Assembly (NCBI RefSeq): GCF_023343835.1
Contig: NC_064443.1
Location: 682,001-746,000, forward strand
DNA from: Lagopus muta
Lineage: Eukaryota > Chordata > Aves > Galliformes > Phasianidae
Direction: 5' to 3'
Length of the DNA stretch: 64,000 nucleotides
Part shown: positions 22,016-34,970 of the stretch, one piece after another
How the letters are laid out: every line of letters begins with the position of its first letter
How positions within the stretch are numbered: the first letter of the stretch is position 1
The notes under the pieces: model-generated
Databases searched by the model: none
What the model was told of the DNA's origin: nothing
The model's input: the letters and a program-made list of their open reading frames with translations, nothing else
Translations under genes and position numbers: made by a program

Positions 22016-22549
22016 ATATGCTCATTTGAGCTCTCTTTGCAGCATACAAAAGAGCTGTGCTAAAACTGACACCTGCATCCTGGTCATCCAGCTGGAATAT
22101 TGTCCTCACTGCTTCTGCTCTCAGAGCCCCATGGAGGAGCTGCTACAGAGAAGGGCAGGATCTGGCCAGGGCTAAGGCTGCTCATGACTGCATCTCCTGA
22201 GGAAATTCCTCTTGACACAATCTCACGAAGGAGGAACAAGTGTGAGCTGAGCCAATCAGCAGAAGAATAGTAGCAGCCTCATGTACAGGAATCTCCAAAT
22301 TCCTTCTCCTTAGAGGTGAAAGAAAGCCAAATTAGCAACGGTTCTATTCTTGAGTCCCATTTCTGTCCCAAAACAGATTTGTGTGTTTGCACTGACACTT
22401 GCCCTGGAGCAGGGCTGCTGTGTGTCTGCGAGATAGATGCCAGCTTCCTTTAGGAGACATTCTGATTTTGCCGTAGTGCAGTGCAAGCCTCTGCCTGCCT
22501 TCCTATCCCTTATCTTCTCTCTTCCAGAAACCAGGCGGTCACTACGGTA

Positions 22550-22880
22550 TAGCACGATACATGCAGGCTAATACCAATAGATTCATTTGTGTATAATCCC
22601 TTTCTGTTAGACAGGTGTAAATAAAGGGCCCTATTCGCCACTATCCTGATCTTGTCAGAACCTCTCATGTGCACAAGCCTGCTTCTCATAATTGTAATGA
22701 AAACTAGTGCCACAGTAATTACATATATTTATCATTCAGGCTGTATTAATGAATATTTTAACTGGAGATTAGGCTGAGGTGTGATTTCCACACGATAAGG
22801 AATAAACTTGCTATGCTCTATTTTATCACTGTAATAGAGGGCTCCATAATACTATATTTCTTAATTCTTTTACATTATGC
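22550..22880. promoter_or_regulatory. AT-rich stretch resembling a conserved non-coding element
   Basis: Repeat-free, AT-rich DNA includes CATAATTGTAATGAAAAC, CACAGTAATTACATATATTT and GTATTAATGAATATTTTAAC. The texture suggests an enhancer, but this is a guess from composition and clustered ATTA sites. Confidence 0.22.
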
Positions 22881-24270
22881 TCAACAGCATTTCCAACTCT
22901 CCTGATGACACAGGGTTGCAAAATCTCACTTTGAGAAAGTTGTGGACTTGCTGGAAAGTCTCCAAAAACCAGAGGCCTGGAAATGTGAAGTGAGAATGAG
23001 AAGTGGAGTGGGAGCAGCTCTGCTGCAGGCAGGTGAGGCGCTGCTGGAAATAGAATTGTGCCCACCTTGCTCAAGGCCCTCTGGAGACCTTGTGATAGGC
23101 AGCCTACAGATGGCCCCGACAGAGCTCTGAAAGACAAAATCAGCCTTCCAGCAGCTGATAGCAGAACACAGACAGCTGAGTGTGAAGGAGGACTAGATCT
23201 CAGGGAGAAAGGCTGGACTGCGCTCGCAATAGAGGCAATAAGCACTGTGCTCCCTTCTTCGACTCTGCAGCACGGAACCTGCGTGAAGCTTCAAGACGTT
23301 TACTGGAACCCTTCTAGGTCTTAAAAGAGTGGGGGAAAAAAAGTTGCAGGGGGAAACTCACATATCCTTCTGAAGGCCACCAACGCTCTTATGATCAGGC
23401 TGAAGAACTCATGAAATTGAGCAGTTTTGGAAAGATGTCCGTGAAGAATCAGGCAGCATACTGATGGATTAGCTGCAGGGCTGCACTGCAAGGGTACAGC
23501 CCACAGGCTGTGCTCCCAGGCTATGCTCCCAGCAAGGTGCTTTCTGTCGTGTTTTGCCCATTTAACCTTATAACAAACAACTGGGCATCAGAAGGAAGTG
23601 TTCCCTTCTCCAGAGTTTTACCAAAGGAAATTTGCGAGCCACAGGTGTAACATGTAAGGACCTAGAGCTAAAAGGCACTGAAAAGCAATCATAGAAGTGA
23701 GAGCTACCAACTAACACCAATGATCAAGTGATGAAGGATGCCAGGGCCGGGGAGTAAGAAGGCTTTACTCTCAGTACAAGGACTGTTGGGTGCAGAATGT
23801 ATTCTGTATTTGGGGGGTGATGACAGTGGAGCCCCATCACTGTCAGAACAGATGCAGAACAGCACAGCTCTAAGTCCCTGAGCAGGAGAAACTTGTGTTG
23901 TCCATGGCTGAGACAGTGTGCAGCAGACTGTTGAGAGAGAACTGCAGGACACAGCATATTTTTTGTGTTCTGTTCTTGTCCTTTGTTTCACCCTCCCTTG
24001 AGGAAAGGCAGGACATTAACACACATCACAGATGAACACATTTTGTTTTGCCTTTTTCAAAAGATCAGGAGAGAGAGAGAAAGGCAAAAGACAGCAAAAT
24101 GGGGGTGTGTGACGTGATGCTGCTGTTCCTCTACAAGGAACAACCCAAATCCTGGGGAGAAATCAGGAATACTCCCATTAACTTCAAAGAGATGCTGCAA
24201 TACGTGAGTGTCCAACCTTTTGCTTTTCTTGGGCTGCAAGCAGTGAAGTGGAACTGTCTTGGACCATAAG
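22881..24270. other. no recognised feature
   Basis: Unique-looking DNA up to the mariner copy. Confidence 0.45.
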
Positions 24271-24272
24271 TA

Positions 24273-24763
24273 ATTCTGAAAGTAATGCCTACTATTTATT
24301 TCCATGAAAAGTACAATAAATACAGGGAGCACAATAACACTATTTGAAAGAGCAAATTCTCAGCTACAAAACGCTGTCATCACATTAGCAATGCTTTTTT
24401 TGCCAGTGATGAACAAAAGCCTGCATGCTGCACTGAGAAATAGAGGTGACCCACTGTTGCTTTTGCCACTAAAACACAGCATGCACCCCACACTGCTCAC
24501 ACCCACTGTTTGATCTCCATCTGTGCTCAGGAAGTGTCAATGACTGTCAATGGGTGCTGGTTTTTTTTTCTGCATGGAGGAATCCAACGATCCACCTTTG
24601 TGTCGTCTGTACTTCCATGTCAGATGCCAAACTGCCCACACGGCAATGACACGTCACAGGATGCAGGAGAGAAGGTTCAGTCTCTACTGCCATCCCACCA
24701 CCATCCACCTCTGACATCACGGACCAGCAAAATAATACAGGATGCATTACCTTTGGAGCAGCT
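24273..24763. mobile_element. mariner-type DNA transposon, internally deleted (Galluhop-like)
   Basis: Imperfect terminal inverted repeats are visible. On the left, TCTGAAAGTAATGCCTACTA starts at 24275. On the right, the reverse complement of 24731-24758 reads CTCCAAAGGTAATGCATCCT. A TA lies just outside each end (24271-24272 and 24768-24769), although not exactly at the repeat border on the right. The interior (GAGCAAATTCTCAGCTACAA, CTTCCATGTCAGATGCC) matches the chicken mariner group called Galluhop as I recall it. No transposase frame survives, so at about 490 bases it is a dead non-autonomous copy. Confidence 0.82.
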
Positions 24764-26619
24764 CCTGTAAAATATACAATACAAAAAAGAAAAGAGAGCA
24801 ACAAAACTGTGAAACCAGTGGGCTGTTTGACGTTTTGTTTGATGTTTGTTAAATTGCTACTTTTTTGGCAATCTGGAATCCCATCCTCAAATTCCTTGGT
24901 CACAACGGGAAGCAGGGCTGTGCATCCTTCTGCTGGGAGCCCCGTGCCCACCAGCCCGAGCCCCGGGACGCACCCAGCGCTTTGCCATCTATCAGAGCCC
25001 TCCGAGAGAAGGGTGAGCGGAATTCCCCGTGCCACCACGCAGCGGCACTCTCCCCATGCATTTCCCAGAGGCACAGCCGCATTTCTTCCCCATTAGGAGC
25101 GTATCCGTGCAGACAGGGATTTCGGAAACCAGTGGTAGCAAACACACGCAACGTGGAGCCAGCAGAGATGGTCAAACGCCTGCACAAACAGCACAAGCAT
25201 TTAGCTGCTTGCAAGCTGTTAGAAATCATATGCTAGGAAAATCGGATTTAACAATTACTGCTAAATCTGTTCTTAGAATTTTATTGTCTCTCCTCCCACC
25301 TTCTTTACATGCTGCTCTCTTGCTTTTCAGTTGTCTGGCTTCACCTTTTTGAGGTGCTTTGTGCCACTGCTGTCTTCTGCAACTCTGGAAGCTGAACTCT
25401 GATATCCAGCAAATCCTTTCTCCTCCCTGTCCCCCCCCTAAGGAAATGTGCACCCACCAGACCACCTCAGCGCCAGGCACTTCCCATGGGTTTATTCAAG
25501 GTGGGAACGGTGTGCAGATAGGACTGCTGCAGAAAACAGCACTGGGCAACAGAGAGTGATGAAAAGGCAGGGATCACTGAAAAAGCGTCCTTCGCATAAG
25601 CTTTCCTGATAAGCACTGTTTTTTCTTCTTAATTGGTGGAAGTCCAGGGACAAACACAGGCTTTGATCTTGATGACCTAAGCGCTGCACACTCATGGCAC
25701 AGAGAGCAGCTGTCAGAGCTGATATTTGTGATGATGCATGTGAATGAGAGATGAACCCGACGTGGCGCAAAAAATCTTGCTCTGCCCGCCTGCTTGACCT
25801 CTGGCTGGGGCTGTGCGCTTCCAGCAGGTGGGAGCCTGCCTGCTCATGATGAAAACTGCCCACTCCGATCCTTTCCCCTGCTCCTTAAGCCATAGTTTCC
25901 TTCCAGGGGGGTTGCAGATAGCAACTCAGTTGTATTTATCCTCCGGTAAGACAGACAACAGCTGAATACCTGCAGCCAGTGCTCTGAGCCCCGGGCACTG
26001 TCGCTTCCTTATTCCACTTTTTCACTCTCCCATTTACCCATCTCTGATGAAGGGCCTCGTGCTGTGATGATGGATAGAAAGGTGAGTCTATAGGTGATGG
26101 TGAGATGCGGCAGCAAAGTACGCAGTACCTGTAAGGGCAGAGAGGCCTCCAGAAAGGGTCCTATCAGTTTCCAACCATTTCGGATCAGTCTCCACCTCTG
26201 CAGCTGCCAGTTCAGATGAGCTAGGCTATCTGCCAGCCACCCAAGCAGAAGAACCCCAGATGCCTACAGAGATAAAAAAGATGATCATGCACGTACACTA
26301 CAAATACCAGTGACAGCGATTCATCTGGGTGAAGAAGCTCTCTCCTCAGCCAAACCTCTGTTTGGAGGCTGAGCCAGAACAGTGACTCCAACGATTACCA
26401 CAGAGGATTTTACCTAGAGAGATTTGCCTACTGTTTTCTGGTAAGAAACTTGGGTAGGAGAGGAAGATTCCTTAGGGGAGACAATTCTGTCACATCTGAG
26501 AAGAGCCACTCTAGAATACAAGAGAAGCACGTTCAGGTTAGTTAGTTCAGGCTGAGGTTTTCTTGGGAAAAGTCTTGGTTTTGCATTGGGAGAAACAGTG
26601 GACAGACAGCCCCTAATCC
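24764..26619. other. no recognised feature
   Basis: A short CpG-richer patch at about 24.93-25.09 kb is too small to call an island. No coding exon is recognised. Confidence 0.45.
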
Positions 26620-27520
26620 TTCTCCTCCATCCTTACTATAGTCCTTCTCATGCCTATCTGTTCCAAGCTGAAGGTGACTTCTTGTTTAATTCTGCACAGA
26701 AACCACTCTAGGAACTCAAAGCCCTTTATGTGCACAGCAAGGACGTCTTCTCTGCATGCCTCACTTTGGTTGTTTACATGAAATTCCATCTGCCATTTTA
26801 CTGCCCATTCATTCCATCTCAAAGCTTTCCAACAGCAGTTCACTGCTGACCATTGTCTTTGCAGTCCTGAATAGCTTAAGTTTATCAGCAAAGTTTGAAG
26901 CTCGCTGCTCACTTCTGAATACGTTCTGCAGCACAGGCTCCAGCACAGTCCTGTGCACCTGCCCTAGCAACATCCTTCCGCTCACAGAACATTTCTCCCA
27001 TTTTCTCCTACTCTCTGCTTCCAATCTCTTTGCCAGTCATTTACATGGCTTAGAATCTTCTCTCCTAGACAGTGCCTGCTCAGCTTCCCAATTTTGTTTG
27101 CCAGAAGTCTTATAGAAATCCAGTATCACTCATACCTACATATTCAGAAATGAGAGGCTTGCAAGCCAAACCTCTAGTATCTGCAGAAATCATGCTGATT
27201 ATTCCCAGACTGTTTGTATTTATCCCTTTGTTTATTGTTTTCCCTATTATGTCTTTCACTAGTTTATATACTATATGTGCCAAGCCTTCAGTTTCTGAGG
27301 TCCTCCCCAAACCATTTTTTAAAGATTGATGTTGTATTTACCCACCCTCCATGCTTCAGGTGCCAGAAAATTTTTAAGAGAAATGTTACACACTGCCTTT
27401 GGCAATTCAGCTATTTCATCCTTGAGTTCCTCAGACCTCAGGTGAAACCTTCCAGTCCTGGCAATTCATTAGCATTCAAGACTGCTCAAATGTTCAATTC
27501 CAGATCCAAATCACAATTCT
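26620..27520 (-). mobile_element. ancient CR1/L3-like LINE, antisense
   Basis: ATGAAATTCCATCTGCCATT followed by TTACTGCCCATTCATTC, then AAGTTTATCAGCAAAGTTTG, and later TTTGGCAATTCAGCTATTTC and ACCTTCCAGTCCTGGCAATT are blocks I know from old amniote CR1/L3-type LINEs in antisense. They keep the expected order over about 900 bases. It is far more diverged than the other CR1 copies here. The exact family was not determined. Confidence 0.68.
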
Positions 27521-29219
27521 GTTTTGCCAAGATTTTATGTTCTGTGACAGAGTAGGGGAGCAAGAAGAAGCTATCAACATGCTCACAAAGCAGCCAGGAG
27601 AAAGACATTGGAACAAAAGGAGAGCTGGTTATAGAGCCACATGCACATCTTCCTACACACATCTTCCCTCTCACACACCCTGTGTGCGGGAGTGGGCCTC
27701 CCCAAAACGTGTTGTACTGAAGAAGAAGAAGAAGCAGTGAAGCTGAACGACATTTCCCCACTACTGATATATACCAAAGCCATCTTGCAGTAGTAGCTGC
27801 TACACATGGGCCATGAAAGGGCTGTTTTCAACTAGTTCTGTAGTGCACTGATTTGACCAAGCAAAGCATTCTGCCGCTTGGGTGGTTATTTTGGAACAGA
27901 TGCACATCTTTCAGGTTAACCTGTCTGGCCTGGTCACATCAGCTGTCCCATTAGAGAGCAGAGCCCTCTGTGGTCTTTCTCACCACCAACCTGGGCTGCT
28001 AAGATGAATGGACAGATGATCACACTCAGAGACAGGCAGAAAAGGAAGGTAACAGCAATTGTGAAGGCTTTACACTACGAAGAGCTGAAAGAGGAGTTGT
28101 CATTTCACTGCAGAAACATGTATCAAAGACCTTGTCCACCTACAGACCAGGAAGGCTGGGACAGGAGTTATGCTGACCAAGCTCTGCTGGCCTTCCTCAT
28201 CCCTCTGTCACCCCCAGCCATTGCTCCTAGCAGCACAGCTTGCCCCACAGTCTGGAGGTGCAAGGTGGTCACCTTCGTGCAGGCATTTCACAAACAGGAA
28301 GCAAAAAGGTAAAACAGAAATCTCCCCTGTGCTGCACTCCACTCCTGACAGCGGGCTCTCCTGCCAGTACATGAAAGGCAAAAAGCAAAGTGCAGCCCAA
28401 ACCTTCTGGTCCCCGGGAGCACGATGCTGTCAGAGGTCCGAGTCCCTATTTCACAGCCCAAGGGCTCCAGGATGAGTCTCCTGGTTGCAGGGAAAGGCAC
28501 ACACCGCTGCTGAGCCCCTGCAGACAGAAGCACTGCATACAACCTCACACCTCAGAACCCAGGCTGTATTTCACCTGTACTTGGTGTCCCAGCCCTGTCC
28601 TCCTTCCTGGTATTTTAAGGATTCTCTGCAAACCTTCCTTTACCTTTTTCACACCAGAGGCTCTGGGAATTCTTCACACTCCTAAAGGAATGTCCCAGTT
28701 CAGCTCCCATCCTGACACACACACTTCACACATAGCCCCTTATTCCACCTAGTTCTGTTTTCCCACCTTTCAAGTTCCCCCTTTCCAAGGACTTCAGATG
28801 CCCCGGATTTTGCTTCTTTATCTCAGTGCCAGCTGCCCGCTATGCTGAGCAGGCTGGACCTCTTTTCCCTCTTCAACCAAATCAGTCATTTTCTGCCCAG
28901 AAATCAGCCCTGGACATCGCAGATAACCAGGCGCAGCATCCAGCAGTAGCTGGTCGCAGGCGGATAATGCAGAGGCAGGTGTTTTTTACTCTTCCACCTT
29001 GGTACTTTTATAGCCAGATCGAATATGGTAACAGCATTACAAGATGGAAATAAAGTATCAGCAACCTGGTGCTGGGCTGGTGGGGGATTTCCATGGCGAG
29101 GGGTGAGACAGAGGCTTTGAATGTTGTTACCTGGATTCCATTTCAATCAAGGTAGAATTCAGAATTCATGTGTGCCAAAAGATGAAAAAGGAAGGGGACA
29201 AAAGGAATGATCCTGGGGA

Positions 29220-29272
29220 AAAAAAATAAAATAAATAAATTAAAAATATGTATATATATATATCTTAAAACA
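29220..29272. repeat. A-rich and (TA)n low-complexity tract
   Basis: AAAT-type repeats run into a TATATATATATAT stretch. Confidence 0.93.
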
Positions 29273-30099
29273 TCTATTTTTAAATATAACCTCATCCAAA
29301 GCAGAGAACGGAGTCTTTAGTCCGTCATCCAGGCCTGAAGCATGCTATCCCACAGAGAATGCAAAGGTCAAGGCATGAAGCACAAGGATACATGTAAGCT
29401 CTAAGTGCCCACAGACCAGTTGCCACACATTGTTGAAATTATGCCGTTCTGGTGTTGGGCAGTCCCCTGCTGGCACCAAGACAGTGAGAGAAACCTGCTG
29501 TGCAGCCTGCTTGAAAGTTAAGGAAAGGCAGTAAACATATCCCTCAAAGCAATCTGTTTTTCTGATAATTATCTCCTGTTCCCAGAGACCTCTGGGTTTA
29601 TCAGACAGGTAGCAGCATCTGGCTCTTTGGAAAGGAGTTCATCCCTTTCTGCTGCAGCCTTCCCTTGGCTAAGCACTGCTGCTTGGAAGCCTGATGCCCA
29701 GTGTTCTGCAGGCTGCCAGGCTGGGAACGGCTCGCTTAACCCCGTAATCCAGCAAGGTGATCCAAGCAGACCCAACAGGCAGCATGCATGCATGCCATGC
29801 GGGAGCTCCAAAATCTCCAACTCTTTTCTAAAGGAAATCACATGGAGATCCGGCCTGGGTTCATCTGCAGGGGAACGAGCGGCTTTCCTTCTCCAGCCCT
29901 TCCACTCCTACAGCACAACGGTGACGTGAATCCTCCCCAGCTTCACATCCCAGGCCCAGGACTGCTCCCTCTGGCACAACACGAGGCCATCCCTCCTGCA
30001 CTCCTGCAGTGTCCATGGCAGAGCTGAGGCACGGCTCTCGCTGTGGCTCCTCGTCACTGCTCAGAATTTTCCATTGCCCTCTGCAGCCCTCATGGTTAT

Positions 30100-30360
30100 T
30101 ATGCTCTCATCGCCTGGGCAAGCGAACTCAATCTTCGCTTTTCTGATTTTCCATTGTCTGTTTATTAGATGGACCCTTTGTGAACTCAGCAGTTCACACT
30201 CTCCTGTGGTGCCAAGTGTAAAATTAATATTGACGAAAAAATCTGGGCACCTCTTTCTGGCCAGAAAGGAGACATTTCAAATTAATGGGAATGTTACAGT
30301 GTTTCACACCCACTGCCATCCTTCTGAAACCACAGGGCTCATTTCTAATCGCAGGCATTA
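30100..30360. promoter_or_regulatory. possible conserved non-coding element
   Basis: This non-repetitive stretch has TGTAAAATTAATATTGACG, CAAATTAATGGGAATGTTAC and GGCATTAACTCTTAATGGGC. The evidence is composition only. Confidence 0.2.
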
Positions 30361-33300
30361 ACTCTTAATGGGCTTTGTTTGTTCCAGGCAGGCAGTGCTG
30401 CCCCACCAGCCCTGTGCCTGCATGTGGCCTTGGCTGGTGCAAGGGGTAACAGGCTGTTTGGGCAAGGGCTGAGGAAACAAACCTTTTTGCTAAATATCAA
30501 CAAGTATCCTCAGAATGAGCTTCTGCCAGCTCAGAATTTAGAGAGAAATCATCTGTCTGTGAAGCATTCTCTTGGTGAAGACACCCGTGCCGTGAAGCCC
30601 ATTCACTGGGTCTCTCTCCAAACACTGCCCCACTTCCCCAGAGAAGTGCCTGTATCTCCTACCTGGCATTGCTGCCCCAGTACCACATGGGGCTGACCCA
30701 GAACACAGCACAGCTCCCTGCTGGGCTGTGGCCCTGCCAAGCCTGACTCCACAGTGTGGGCCACGTCCTTGTCTCACCATTCCCAGCATAACTAACCCCA
30801 GAGGCAGGAATGCCTCTCATTCAAGCTGTCCTCAGGTTTTAGAGGTGCTGGCAGTCAGGTTTGGGTTCGGTGAATTTCCACAGGCACTCATGGCTCAGTA
30901 ATAGATTGGGGTTGTCAGTGATGGATCGAAATCCCCCCAAGGAGCTCTCAAGGAACACAGTCCAGGGAGGAAAAGAGGATTAGTGAGATGCTGAACATGC
31001 AGCTATGATCTTAGGCAAAACAAATCTTGCTCTTGCATTCATTGCACACCCTAACCCCTCTCAGGCAGCCTCTTAAAACACACAACGTAAGGCAATTATG
31101 CTGCTGCAACATCGGTACCGCTGGTACCTTTATGCACTTGCACAGGAAGTGTACAAGGGGAGTGCTCAGATTTGTTGTCACCTCAGACAGCAATAGCAGC
31201 GTGAAACATTTGAGGAACGCTGAGCTAATGTAACCATTTTTTCCCCGTTGTTTTTCCCACTTTCATACATGTGCCAGCTCAGACCAGCCTGCTACAGAAG
31301 TCTCTGGTATCACTCCTTTCACTTTCAAGAGGAAGATAACATTGGATAGACATCCGTTCTCCAACAAAACCAGACTGAGCAAGCGATGCAAGGCTCTCCT
31401 GCTCACACGAAGCACATTAAGGACTTCAAGCCACACTGTAACCAGAGGTGTGGTGTAGCATGAGTGCTCCTATGAGAGGGCTGAAGCTTGTCACATCACT
31501 TGCCAGTGGGCAACAAAGAACAGAGCTCCTGCCCCCAGCCACGACAGGGAAAACACAGCCCTTTTAGAGAAAATTAAGAGACACATGGTCTCTAATGCTT
31601 CACCTGTGGATACTTGAAATAATTGGATCTGGACAGATTAAAGGCAAACAGCAGTTGCTCGGATGAATGCGGTGTACTAGATGGATCTACAGAAGTACTT
31701 GATTTTCAGATTTTACCAGCCATAAAAAATATGGATCTCAGACTGCTGTTAGGAGAGGACTGCGAACGCTTTCCAAATGCAGCATGAGACTATGGCAACT
31801 CAACACAGGCACCTGATAAGCAGGACAGTGTGCACTGATGCCCTGCCCAGCTGAGCTGCAGGTGTACAGCTCCATCCTGAGCACCGCCAGGAGGATCTGC
31901 AGCCATACGTACCCACATCCCATCCTGCCCACCCCTTCCTAGAAAAGAGGCAAATTTCAAAATGTGTGACTGGCTCAGCATTTCTCACATCACAGACAAC
32001 AGTAAAGACAAAGTTATAGCTTTTGAAATCATCATCCTATGGCTCACAGGAGGATACATAATAGTGAAGACGCACAGAGAGATAAAAGACTTCATGCAGT
32101 GTGAAGGACTTCACTTTGCTCAACCAAAAATTAAAAGTGTCCTTTGAGAAAAGCAGCAGATTTTTCATCTTGAAAGATCTTAGAAACGGAAAAACAAGCA
32201 CTCCAAGCTCTCCCATCCCTTTATGATAAATCAGCCTGAGGGGCAGATTCCTTCTCCTGTGCAGTCCCTTGACAGCCCAGCAAATCATACGGGCAAGATG
32301 CTGGGAGGACAGGTGAGGACCAGCTGGCTGCAGGTACCCAGAGAGCAGCCCCTTCAGCTCAGGGCAAGTCAGTCATGCTGCACACCTGATGAGGATCTTT
32401 TTCGAGCCCCTCATCTCTAAGCCTCAAGAAGCAAGGAAACTGAAGCTTTGAGACAACAGAACTGGCTCTCCTGCTAGAAAAACAAATGTCAATCTTGGCA
32501 CAAAATGCGAGAACAGTCCCCAGGAAGATGAAGCTAAGCACATGAGTGGGTGATGGCAGGACCAGACAAACGAGAAGTTTGCTGAAATACAGCTTATGAT
32601 ACACTGCTTTTCCTTCTTTGGATGAAGGCAAAACAAGCAGGGAGGACCCTGTCTGTGCTTGGTATGACCACTATTCGACAGCTGTTTTGTTTGTTGATAC
32701 GTGGCTCAGACTTCTATGCTATCATGCAAGATGTGAAAGGCACGTTTTATTCAGCAGTTGTTTATGACTGAAGAAGGCAAACTTCTTCAATAACCATTCA
32801 GTAATGATTAAGACGTTAGATTTTAAAGCTCTAGATTGCAATAATCTTTAAAAATAAATTGTTTTCCTCTGCATTGCTGCAGGGCAGAGAAAGGGTGGTT
32901 AAAGGCACCTTAACTGCACTTCCACTCCTGGCATGTTTTTTTCACACTCTCACTACAGTTCTGAAGTTTCCAATGCTCCACTTGCAGGGATGTACTCTGA
33001 ACTGTAAATCAAACAAACAAAAAACCAAAAGCATTTCCTGAAATGAAACAGCCAAACAAATGGGCTAAAGGGGTTAACATTCACACACAGCTTCATATAT
33101 CGCTTTGGTGTGGAAAGCTGTGCCAGAGCATCCCACATCTGAGTGGTCCAGGCTCAAAACTGCTTCATGGTGACAACCCTGCTGCCATACATGATGCAAG
33201 CAGGTCCTTGCTAGCTTGGTCAGCTCAGCACTGCTCAGCACAGACCCTCCTTGGCACACATCCTCACACCTTTTCCCTCAGGATGACCTACCAGCCAAAA

Positions 33301-34955
33301 CGCAACCCAAACACTGCAGGCAATGCAGGCAGGAACGAGGGGGGACATGCAGAGGGCTGCTCTGACTATCAGATCTGTCAGCATGGCAGGCTTGGGGCAA
33401 ACCTGCCAAGCGCAGCCATCAGCGACTCCTGACAAAATTCTGGTGTGCTCGTTCAGAAGTTAATCTGGATTGCACTGCCTGCAGGTAAGCAATGGGATTT
33501 TTTTGTTCCTCAGATGGGAGTGGCTGCTTCAAGCACAGGGTCACTGTACCAGCAAGCCTGCTCCTCACCATGGCTTTAATAAGATGTATGAAGGTGCAGC
33601 GCTCGCTCTCAATTTGTGGGAAGTGGTTTGAAAACTGTTCTCTGCCTCCCGGGCTCACGTGTGATGTGGCTGGATTTACAACCTCAGTTAACTTACGTTG
33701 GCTTTCCAATTTGCATCTATTTCCTGAGAGATTCAAGCCTAAGGACAGTGGATGCTAATGGAGGAGCCTGTATTTGGATTGGTGAAGCAGATAATCCAAG
33801 ATTAATTTCATCTGACAAAAGACATTTATTATTACAGTGTCAAACTCTGGTGTGCAGCTAGTAGCCCTCAGCAAGATCGGAGATGCAGCGCAACACCTGT
33901 GCTGTGCACATAGGTGCTATTTAAAAGTGCCTTGGGAGATCAAAGTGATTCTGACCGAGGCAAAAGTCTCCTTAAAAGAGTGGCCAGAAGGATCCTATCT
34001 TATTACGTGGCTTTGGGCTGGCTGGAGCACTGAGCCTTCATGTGATATTGCAGCAGCTATCAGGTGTCTGACTGTGCTGGTCATTGATAGCTTTACAATA
34101 GCCACACAGGAGGAATAATGCACCTCTGGCTTGTGGCTTGTGTTTTAGCTCCTTCACAGAGCTTCACATATGGAATCTCCTGCCAGGGAGAGTCGAGTCA
34201 GTGCCCTGCATACAGTCTCCTGCCACACAAGGAAGCCAGGTTAGAGATCTGCCTCTACTGCCCATGTAAGCCACACGTCATCCACAACAACCCTGAGGGG
34301 TGCAGTGGTCCTTACGAAGGCTACAGAGCAGATCCAGTTCTTCACACAAACACGGAGGTCTACTCAACAGTCAGCCACCTCAAACTATGCAGGTCCAGTG
34401 CCTGTAACCATGAGTGTCAACACCTGACCCATCTCCCATTACATCTTCTGCTTGACAAGAGATGTTACCCCAACTTGAGCCATTATGGCAACATTAGCTG
34501 CTCCTCCTGCACTCAGATGCAATTGCCAGCATGATCTCTATCTTATTGGACACACTGTCTTTTATTCAGACATGACACATCCATGTGCTTGTGTAAAGTC
34601 TACAGCAATGCTGTCATGGCCTCCAGTCCTGTCCCCATATGAAAACGCTGCTGTCCCCAGAGGTTCTGCATATGTGAGACATCTCTCTGTTGATTCTTTC
34701 ACAGCTGGAAAAGGAGAGGAGATAAACTAGTTTGTGCACTCCCCATAATTTACAATGTACCATTCCAGTGCAGTTTTTAACCAAAACATATGGCTGCAAA
34801 GCATACAAAATGAAAAATAGTAGACCAATTCCAACTGAACGAAGCACACACACAAGCTGCTTTGCACAAGAGGCTGGCTCTTCCACCAGCAACTGTTTTA
34901 TTGAGACAGTGATGCCTCCTGAGGCTCTCAAGAGGAGCACTGGGTAGCATTCAGG

Positions 34956-34970
34956 CTACACACACACACT
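34956..34970. repeat. short (AC)n microsatellite
   Basis: About seven AC units are present. Confidence 0.85.

Noticed and set aside
24547..25074. 175-codon minus-strand frame
   Set aside because: Roughly the last 40% lies inside the mariner copy and does not resemble transposase. The rest has no exon borders.
29782..29796. GCATGCATGCATGC alternating purine-pyrimidine run as a regulatory or Z-DNA element
   Set aside because: It is only about 14 bases long and has no supporting context.
34118..34534. 138-codon frame starting with a hydrophobic, signal-peptide-like segment
   Set aside because: The Cys-rich remainder matches no family I know, and there is no promoter, splice or polyadenylation context.
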